Shown one piece after another: positions 58,751 to 64,000 of a DNA stretch of 64,000 bases. Numbering within the stretch: the stretch's first letter is position 1; each line of letters opens with the position of its first letter. This DNA comes from Streptomyces alfalfae. Its GTDB lineage: Bacteria > Actinomycetota > Actinomycetes > Streptomycetales > Streptomycetaceae. The notes below the pieces were generated by a model that was not told the DNA's origin, made no database searches, and worked only from the letters and a program-made list of their open reading frames with translations. The stretch covers positions 682,001-746,000 of the forward strand of contig NZ_QEXM01000043.1 of NCBI RefSeq assembly GCF_004127445.1, in the 5' to 3' direction. The position numbers were made by a program, and so were the translations under genes.

Positions 58751-59911
58751 TCATCGCCGCCTTGCCCTCGGCCCCCGCAGCCGCCACTCCCGCCGAAGCT
58801 CCGCACGGACCCGCGCGTCGGTCTTGGCGACGATCCGCTGGTTCTCCCGCATGAGCTTCCGGTAGCTGTCGAGCCGCCGTTCGGGCAGTGAACCGTCGTC
58901 CAGCGCGGCCAGCACCGCGCACCCCGGCTCCGAGACGTGCGCGCAGTCGTGGAAGCGGCAGCCCTCCCCCAGCTCCTCGATCTCGGAGAAGACCTGCCCG
59001 ACCCCGGTCTCCGCGTCCCAGAGGCCGACCCCGCGCAGCCCGGGGGTGTCGATGAGGACGCCGCCGGCGGGCAGCACCAGCAGGTTGCGGGTGGTGGTCG
59101 TGTGCCGTCCCTTGCCGTCGACGTCACGGATGGCCTGCACCTCCATGACGTCCGCCCCGGCGAGCGCGTTGGCGAGCGTCGACTTGCCCGCGCCGGACTG
59201 CCCGAGCAGGACCGAGGTCCCGCCGGAGACGACCGCGGCGAGGACGTCCACGCCCTCCCCGGACGTGGCGCTGACCGGCAGCACCCGCACGCCGGGCGCC
59301 GCCGTCTCCACGTCCTCGACGAGGTGCGCGAGCGTGGCGGGGTCCGGCACGAGGTCGGCCTTGGTGAGGACGACCACCGGCTGCCCGCCCGACTCCCAGC
59401 CGAGCGCGAGGAACCGCTCGATCCGGCCCAGGTCGAGCTCGGCGGCGAGCGACACCGCGATGATGGAGTGGTCGACGTTGGCCGCGAGGATCTGCCCCTC
59501 GGACCGCTTGGACGAGGTGGAGCGCACGAAGGACGTACGCCGCGGCAGATACGCGCGTACGTAACGGGGGTCCCCGCCGTCGGGGTCGACGGCCGCCCAG
59601 TCACCCGTGCAGATGACCTTCAGCGGGTCTCGCGGCGTGACGAACTCGGTGTCGGCGCGCACGGCCCCCTCGGCGGTCACGACGTCGCACTGCCCGCGGT
59701 CGACGCGGACGACCCGCCCGGCGAGGAGCCCTCGCGCCGCGTAGGGGGCGAACTCGGCCTCCCATCCCGCGTCCCAGCCGTAGGGGGCGAGGGGATGCCG
59801 GGAGGCCCCGGGAGCGGACGAGGACTCACGGGCGGAAGGAGAGGCAGGAGAAGAGGCAGGGGAAAAGGAAGAAGAGGGAGAGGGAAAGGAAGACAAGGGG
59901 TGACCCTTCAC
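58751..59911 (-). CDS. rsgA: RsgA, ribosome small subunit-dependent GTPase
   Basis: A protein of about 386 residues: an N-terminal Ser/Pro-rich tail of about 45, an OB domain (GRVVRVDRGQCDVVTAEGAV), and a circularly permuted GTPase with G4 VVLTKADLV before G1 LGQSGAGKSTLANAL (about 230-245) and G3 DTPGLRG. The C-terminal zinc motif is CRFHDCAHVSEPGCAV. RsgA assists late 30S subunit maturation. The GTG at 59911 is the probable start; the ribosome binding site is weak, and the frame is open upstream. A 23-codon ORF with a much better ribosome binding site lies 52 bases upstream. Confidence 0.92.
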   Translation of the reverse strand: MKGHPLSSFPSPSSSFSPASSPASPSARESSSAPGASRHPLAPYGWDAGWEAEFAPYAARGLLAGRVVRVDRGQCDVVTAEGAVRADTEFVTPRDPLKVICTGDWAAVDPDGGDPRYVRAYLPRRTSFVRSTSSKRSEGQILAANVDHSIIAVSLAAELDLGRIERFLALGWESGGQPVVVLTKADLVPDPATLAHLVEDVETAAPGVRVLPVSATSGEGVDVLAAVVSGGTSVLLGQSGAGKSTLANALAGADVMEVQAIRDVDGKGRHTTTTRNLLVLPAGGVLIDTPGLRGVGLWDAETGVGQVFSEIEELGEGCRFHDCAHVSEPGCAVLAALDDGSLPERRLDSYRKLMRENQRIVAKTDARVRAELRREWRLRGPRARRR

Positions 59912-59963
59912 AGAAAGGCCCCGGCGATACGCGCTCTGCGGCGCGCGGAAGGAGAAGCTCCGG

Positions 59964-60035
59964 TCAGCCGGCGGCCAAGGAGGTGGACTTGATGAACTCG
60001 CGGATGCGGGCAACGCCCATCGCAACGACAGCCAT
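59964..60035 (-). CDS. 23-residue peptide ORF upstream of RsgA
   Basis: Starting at ATG 60035 and ending at TGA 59964, this ORF reads MAVVAMGVARIREFIKSTSL plus AAG. It is preceded by CAGGAGG at nine bases from the ATG, the best ribosome binding site in this part of the window, while RsgA itself has a poor one. A possible -10 (TAAGCT on the minus strand, 60102-60107) lies upstream. It may be a leader peptide that sets RsgA translation or a free small protein; the sequence (hydrophobic then basic, amphipathic) is not recognised. Confidence 0.55.
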   Translation of the reverse strand: MAVVAMGVARIREFIKSTSLAAG

Positions 60036-60145
60036 CGGTCGACACCTCCTGAATCTGCTGGATCGGCTCGGCGGCCGTCCGGCCACCGGGGAACAGCCCA
60101 GAGCTTAGACAGCCCTCCGGCCGAAGCGCCACCCTTTTATTTCCA

Positions 60146-60246
60146 CGCCAGGCGCCCCGCCCATCCGCGTAACACCGTCCCCGCCAGACGCCCCGCCCGC
60201 CCACGCCAGGCGCCCCATCCACCTCTGCCCGCGCCAGGCACCCGCC
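60146..60246. repeat. Short imperfect tandem repeats upstream of the RsgA leader ORF
   Basis: Four related pieces, CGCCAGGCGCCCCGCCC, CGCCAGACGCCCCGCCC, CGCCAGGCGCCCCATCC and CGCCAGGCACCCGCC, begin at 60146, 60182, 60204 and 60232. They fill the gap between the methyltransferase stop and the RsgA promoter area. Their role is unknown; they may act as a transcription end or structure element. Confidence 0.6.
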
Positions 60247-60249
60247 CCG

Positions 60250-60981
60250 CTACCGCTCCCGCCGCGCCACGAACACCAGCTCACGCCCCGGCCGGTCCGG
60301 TGCGTCGCGTACGTCGGCCACCGCGTACCCCGTGGCGAGCAGATCCGCCTCCACCTCGCCGCGCTCGCGGAACCGCAGCGTCGAGTCCGAGGTCAGCACC
60401 TCGCCGGTGGCCCGGAACACGTACGTCCAGCGGAACGACACCAGCGGGCCTTCGAGCGCCGTCAGTTCGACCCAGCTCTCGACCGGGCCCACGCCCGTGA
60501 CCTCCGTGACCGCGTGGGTGGCCGCGCGGTTCCAGTGCTCCCAGGCGCGCCGGGCCGGGTCACGGGTCTCGAAGACCAGGTGGCCGCCCGGCCGCAGTGC
60601 CCCGTGCGCGCCCCGCAGAGTCGCCCGCCACTCCCCCGGGTCCGCTATCGCTTGCGCCACGTTCGCCGTCATCGTCGCCATGTCCACCCGCAGCGGCGGC
60701 AGCGCCGTGGCGTCGCCGCACAGCCAGCGCACGCGGTCCGCGCCGGGCTTGGCGCGGGCGATGTCGAGGGACGCCCGCGCGGGGTCCACGCCGACGACCT
60801 CCGTCCCCCGCCCGGCGAGGAGCAGCGCGAACACCCCCGTGCCGCAGCCGATGTCGAGGACCCGGCCCGCCCCGAACTCCTGCGCCATGCGGAGGTACGG
60901 GTCCAGGTCACCGCGGTCCGGGTCCAGCGGGTCGTAGAGCGCGGCGAGCCGCGGGTCCCCGAACTCCCGGTCCACCGCCAC
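60250..60981 (-). CDS. Class I SAM-dependent methyltransferase
   Basis: A 243-residue methyltransferase. VLDIGCGTGVFALLLAGRG is motif I, VVGVDPARASLDIARAK motif II, DMATMTANVAQAI motif IV and LRPGGHLVFETRDPARRAWE motif VI. The C-terminal half (ESWVELTALEGPLVSFRW) is the substrate side; the substrate is unknown. The GTG at 60981 has GGGGAGGG upstream, inside the end of the GNAT gene, 5 bases after whose stop it begins, so the two are translationally coupled. Confidence 0.88.
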   Translation of the reverse strand: MAVDREFGDPRLAALYDPLDPDRGDLDPYLRMAQEFGAGRVLDIGCGTGVFALLLAGRGTEVVGVDPARASLDIARAKPGADRVRWLCGDATALPPLRVDMATMTANVAQAIADPGEWRATLRGAHGALRPGGHLVFETRDPARRAWEHWNRAATHAVTEVTGVGPVESWVELTALEGPLVSFRWTYVFRATGEVLTSDSTLRFRERGEVEADLLATGYAVADVRDAPDRPGRELVFVARRER

Positions 60982-60986
60982 GGCTC

Positions 60987-61553
60987 TCAGCCCTCCCCGC
61001 CGCGTCCCCCGCGCCACTCCTCCGCGAGGACCGACCAGATCTCCGTGTCCTGCCGTACGCCCTTGTAGAGGTCGTTCCCCCGCAGGACCCCGTCACAGGT
61101 CATCCCCAGGCGCTTGGCCACGTTGACGCTCGGGCGGTTCTCCGAGGCGACGTGCCACTCCACCCGGTGCATTCCGCGCGTGTCGAACGCCCAGTCGATG
61201 AGAACGCGCACGGCCCTGGTGACCAGACCGCGCCCGGAGGCGCCCGGTTCCAGCCAGCAGCCCGCCTCGCACGTGCCGTTCGCGCTGTCGAAGACCCGGA
61301 ACATGACACCGCCGACGAGGCGATCGTCGAGCCAGATCCCGTAGAGGCGGCCGGTGTCCGCGGCGGCCTTGTCCGCGAACACCTGGAGCCACTTCCGCGT
61401 GGCCGCGAGGTCGTTCGTGACGTCCGGGAGGCCGACGTAGCGGCCGATGTAGTCACGGCCGCGGTCCATGTGCGCCAGGAACTCCTCGGCCTGCCACGGC
61501 TCCAGCGGGCGCAGCTCGGCGTCGTCCTCGTCACCCAGGGAAATCGCGAACAT
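60987..61553 (-). CDS. GNAT family N-acetyltransferase (RimJ/RimL-like)
   Basis: A 188-residue acetyltransferase. LRPLEPWQAEEFLAHMDRGR is the N-terminal part, LVGGVMFRVFDSANGTCEAG the central strands, and GASGRGLVTRAVRVLIDWAF the acetyl-CoA motif A (here GASGRGL for the usual QxxGxG/A). RVEWHVASENRPSVNVAKRL is motif B, followed by DLYKGVRQDTEIWSVL. The family acetylates ribosomal protein N-termini, antibiotics or small amines. ATG with GGAGGCGG upstream. Followed 5 bases later by the methyltransferase. Confidence 0.88.
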   Translation of the reverse strand: MFAISLGDEDDAELRPLEPWQAEEFLAHMDRGRDYIGRYVGLPDVTNDLAATRKWLQVFADKAAADTGRLYGIWLDDRLVGGVMFRVFDSANGTCEAGCWLEPGASGRGLVTRAVRVLIDWAFDTRGMHRVEWHVASENRPSVNVAKRLGMTCDGVLRGNDLYKGVRQDTEIWSVLAEEWRGGRGGEG

Positions 61554-61749
61554 GCCCCCACCGCCTCCACTTCGGCCGCACCGTCAAGGAGGAAGATCCT
61601 CGCACGGGCGCTCCCTCGCCGGACGCCCGGACGCGCGGACGCCCGGGCGCCCCGCCCTTGCGGCCCGCACAGCCGCCCCCTCGTCCGGAGGGATCGATTC
61701 CGGACAGAACCCCGCCCTCGGACGATCTGGCCGGTCTTGCCGTGGACGA

Positions 61750-61772
61750 ATTAGATGCCCCAGGCATCCAAT
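61750..61772. promoter_or_regulatory. 23-bp palindromic operator candidate upstream of the P450 gene
   Basis: ATT-A-GATGCC, three bases CCA, GGCATC-C-AAT: a palindrome of 23 bases with perfect 6-bp and 3-bp arms and one mismatched pair, ending 39 bases before the P450 start. This size and symmetry fit a dimeric repressor (TetR, MarR or similar). No regulator gene is adjacent to it within the window. Confidence 0.6.
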
Positions 61773-61811
61773 GGGCCCGTAAGGGAACGTCTGCGCTTGC
61801 GAGGTACGTCC

Positions 61812-63053
61812 ATGCCGGAGTCCATCCAGACCCACCCCAGGAACACAGTCCCGGACGCGAACCCCATCCCCTTCCCCCAGGACCGCTCCTGCCCCTACCA
61901 CCCGCCCACGGGTTACGCCCCGCTGCGCGAAGCCGCCCCCCTCACCCGCGTCACGCTGTTCGACGGACGCCGGGTGTGGCTCGTGACCGGGTACGCGGCG
62001 GCCCGTGAACTGCTCGCCGACCAGCGGCTCTCCACCGACCGCGAGCACGAGGGCTTCCCCGTGCAGAGCGAACGCCTGGCCCAGGTGCGCAACCGGGGCG
62101 TCGCCCTGCTCGGCGTCGACGACCCCAAGCACAACATCCAGCGCCGGATGCTGATCCCCAGTTTCTCGGTCAAGCGCATCGCGGCCCTGCGGCCCCGCAT
62201 CCAGGAGACCGTCGACCGGCTCCTCGACGCCATGGTCGACCAGGGGCCGCCCGCCGAGCTGGTGAACGCGTTCGCGCTGCCCGTGCCGTCCATGGTCATC
62301 TGCGCCCTGCTCGGCGTGCCCTACGCCGACCACGAGTTCTTCGAGGAGCAGTCGCGCCGGCTGCTGCGGGGGCCGGGCGCGGAGGACATCCAGGATGCGC
62401 GCGACGAACTCGACGCCTACTTCCACCGGTTGATCGACCACAAGCGGCGCGAGCCCGGTGACGGGCTCCTCGACGAGCTGGTCCACCAGCGGCTCGCCTC
62501 CGGCGCGGTGGACCGCGAGGAACTGGTCAGCCTCGCCACGATCCTGCTCGTCGCGGGGCACGAGACCACGGCGAACATGATCTCGCTGGGTACGTTCACG
62601 CTGCTCCAGCACCCCGACCGGCTCGCGGAGCTGCGGACCGGCATGGGCGAGGGGCAGCCGCTGATGGCCGCCGCGGTCGAGGAGCTGCTGCGCTATCTGT
62701 CCATCGCGGACGGGCTGATGCGGGTGGCCAAGGAGGACATCGAGGTCGGCGGCGAGACCGTGCGCGCCGGGGACGGCGTCGTCTTCTCCACCTCCCTCGT
62801 CAACCGTGACGGGACCGCGTACGAGGCCCCGGAGGAGCTGGACTGGCACCGCTCCACCCGGCACCACCTCGCCTTCGGCTTCGGCATCCACCAGTGCCTG
62901 GGGCAGAACCTCGCCCGTGCGGAGATCGAGATCGCCCTGCGCTCCCTCTTCGAACGCCTGCCGCGCCTGCGCCTCGCGATGCCCGCCGAGGACATCCCCT
63001 TCAAACCGGGTGACACGATCCAGGGGATGTTGGAACTCCCCGTGACCTGGTGA
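61812..63053 (+). CDS. Cytochrome P450 (CYP105-like)
   Basis: A 413-residue bacterial P450. The I-helix has AGHETTAN (residues 248-255) with the acid-alcohol pair, the K-helix has EELLR (ExxR), and the heme loop HLAFGFGIHQCLGQNLAR has Cys362 as heme ligand. The N-terminal FPQDRSCPYHPP and the overall layout fit the CYP105-like group common in Streptomyces for oxidising drugs, steroids and natural products. The ATG has GAGG upstream. The ferredoxin gene follows with 8 bases between them. A 23-bp palindrome upstream suggests inducible expression. Confidence 0.94.
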   Translation: MPESIQTHPRNTVPDANPIPFPQDRSCPYHPPTGYAPLREAAPLTRVTLFDGRRVWLVTGYAAARELLADQRLSTDREHEGFPVQSERLAQVRNRGVALLGVDDPKHNIQRRMLIPSFSVKRIAALRPRIQETVDRLLDAMVDQGPPAELVNAFALPVPSMVICALLGVPYADHEFFEEQSRRLLRGPGAEDIQDARDELDAYFHRLIDHKRREPGDGLLDELVHQRLASGAVDREELVSLATILLVAGHETTANMISLGTFTLLQHPDRLAELRTGMGEGQPLMAAAVEELLRYLSIADGLMRVAKEDIEVGGETVRAGDGVVFSTSLVNRDGTAYEAPEELDWHRSTRHHLAFGFGIHQCLGQNLARAEIEIALRSLFERLPRLRLAMPAEDIPFKPGDTIQGMLELPVTW

Positions 63054-63061
63054 GGGCGGCC

Positions 63062-63265
63062 ATGATCCATGTCGACCGGGACCGGTGCGTGGGCGCGGGC
63101 ATGTGCGCGCTGACCGCGCCCGCCGTCTTCACGCAGGACGACGACGGCTTCAGTGAGGTGATCCCGGGCCGCGAGGACGGCGGCGGCGACCCGATGGTCA
63201 AGGAGGCCCTGCGGGCGTGCCCGGTGCAGGCCATCACCCTCGCCGCCGCGGGCGACCAGCCATGA
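63062..63265 (+). CDS. 3Fe-4S-type ferredoxin
   Basis: A 67-residue ferredoxin. Cys9, Cys15 and Cys53 (RDRCVGAGMC and RACPVQAI) give the three ligands of a [3Fe-4S] cluster, with a position between them occupied by no fourth Cys, as in SoyB-type ferredoxins that feed Streptomyces P450s. The ATG at 63062 is placed by its GTGAGGG upstream and follows the P450 stop. It is the obvious electron donor for the adjacent P450; a ferredoxin reductase must be encoded elsewhere. Confidence 0.93.
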   Translation: MIHVDRDRCVGAGMCALTAPAVFTQDDDGFSEVIPGREDGGGDPMVKEALRACPVQAITLAAAGDQP

Positions 63266-63295
63266 GACGGGGCGGGTCCGCGGCCCGGCGGCGGA

Positions 63296-64000
63296 TCAGC
63301 CCCGCAGGGTCACCGTGAAGCTCCTTCCGTACGCGTGCCGCGTGGCGACCTCGATGCGCGTTCCGCCGGGCGTCACGCTCACGCGTACCCCCCGGTCGGC
63401 CGAGACCTGACGCATGCGGCGGCCCCGCAGCAGGACCGTCACCGTGTCCCGGCGCATGGTCGGGTCGGACACGGCGACGGCGGTAATCCCCCCTCGGCGT
63501 CCGCTTCCGCGTACGAGGACCGAGGCGGGGCCGTCGATCCGCAGGCCCGCCGTCTCGTGCCGTCCCGCGGTGAAGGAGTTGACGCCCGTCAGGCCGAGGC
63601 CGCTGTGCGCCACGGCCTGGAGCCGGGTCGAGTTGGCGAGCACCCTGAGCGGCCCCCGCGAACCCCGCGAACCCCACCGGTCACCCTTGCCGTCGCCGTA
63701 CCTCCGCAGCCCCTCCTCCGTGGCGTTCGGCAGCAAGGCGTACGCGAGGTGCGCCGGCCGCGCCCCCGCCGCCCCGTCCACCGTCACGCCGAACACCGAC
63801 CGCGTCACGGCGGTGTCCGCGTTGGCGGTGCGCACGATCCGGCGGCTCCGGGTGACGCGGTCCAGGCTGACCCGGACCGGCGGGACGTCGAGGAAGACGT
63901 AACCGACGGAGGCGCCCCGTGTGGCGTTGGCGTAGCGCAGCCAGCGCAGGTCGGCGGTGCCGGGACCGGTCCAGGCGCCGCCGTCGGCGCGCGCCCCGGT
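63296..64000 (-). CDS. Polysaccharide lyase family 8 protein, C-terminal part (runs off the window)
   Basis: The last ~234 codons of a larger exported enzyme. WLRYANATRGASVGYVFLDV and HLAYALLPNATEEGLRRY are typical of the C-terminal beta-sandwich of PL8 lyases (hyaluronate, chondroitin or xanthan lyases), which cleave acidic polysaccharides by beta-elimination. The catalytic Asn/His/Tyr lie in the N-terminal half outside the window. The C-terminus ends SFTVTLRG. It converges on the ferredoxin gene with 30 bases between stops. Confidence 0.82.
   Translation of the reverse strand, partial: TGARADGGAWTGPGTADLRWLRYANATRGASVGYVFLDVPPVRVSLDRVTRSRRIVRTANADTAVTRSVFGVTVDGAAGARPAHLAYALLPNATEEGLRRYGDGKGDRWGSRGSRGPLRVLANSTRLQAVAHSGLGLTGVNSFTAGRHETAGLRIDGPASVLVRGSGRRGGITAVAVSDPTMRRDTVTVLLRGRRMRQVSADRGVRVSVTPGGTRIEVATRHAYGRSFTVTLRG

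Overview
The base composition (very high GC with strong third-position bias), GTG/ATG starts behind AGGAGG-like ribosome binding sites, short ATGA gene overlaps and gene content (DUF6479, DUF2637/SpdB-like protein, Ada-AlkA fusion, PucR next to xanthine dehydrogenase, DmdR/IdeR-type iron box, a TTA codon in a gene likely tied to development) all point to a Streptomyces or close relative. The window looks chromosomal. No rRNA, tRNA, insertion sequence, prophage or CRISPR array was seen.
1-3.5 kb: 5' end of a catalase, a 52-residue acidic protein, an SDR oxidoreductase, and a tightly overlapping trio (nucleotidyltransferase-fold protein, BON-like protein, calcineurin-type phosphoesterase). 3.5-19.3 kb: a glycan cluster that carries an ADP-heptose route otherwise typical of Gram-negative LPS: GmhA-type isomerase, bifunctional HldE, GmhB-type phosphatase, three GT9 heptosyltransferase-like proteins, further glycosyltransferases, a carbamoyltransferase and a UDP-glucuronate-decarboxylase-like epimerase. 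One arm of the cluster (3.5-6.3 kb) holds an epimerase and a GT9 protein whose catalytic residues are gone. 19.7-21.6 kb: a DUF6479 membrane protein and an acyltransferase-3 membrane protein.
22.4-28.1 kb: the most unusual region. It is a one-direction six-gene operon: a PLP-dependent decarboxylase with a TTA codon (a likely bldA checkpoint), a PaaK-like adenylate-forming enzyme, and four divergent paralogues of the AidA/PixA inclusion-body protein family. 28.1-29.5 kb: a lipoprotein NodB deacetylase with an altered metal motif and a probably leaderless promoter, then an SRPBCC protein.
29.5-38.4 kb: purine catabolism: XdhC maturation factor, NCS2 purine permease and the three xanthine dehydrogenase subunits on the minus strand, divergent from a PucR regulator with inverted repeats between them. 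38.5-52 kb: housekeeping and regulatory genes (TPR-like protein, FadR/GntR regulator, iron-box-controlled FhuF-like reductase, DUF2637 protein, anti-sigma-like ATPase, GH38 alpha-mannosidase, PoxB-type oxidase, a PP2C-like protein lacking metal ligands, a TrmB/LuxR-type regulator, a DUF456 protein).
52-57 kb: a lysine/glutamate-rich protein with eleven 10-residue repeats, divergent from a 1022-residue HerA/FtsK-like ATPase, followed by a zinc-ribbon membrane protein. 57-64 kb: Ada-AlkA DNA repair fusion, RsgA GTPase preceded by a 23-codon ORF with a strong ribosome binding site, a methyltransferase and GNAT pair, a cytochrome P450 plus ferredoxin pair behind a 23-bp palindrome, and the 3' end of a family 8 polysaccharide lyase. 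All functions come from motif reading by eye; no database search was run.
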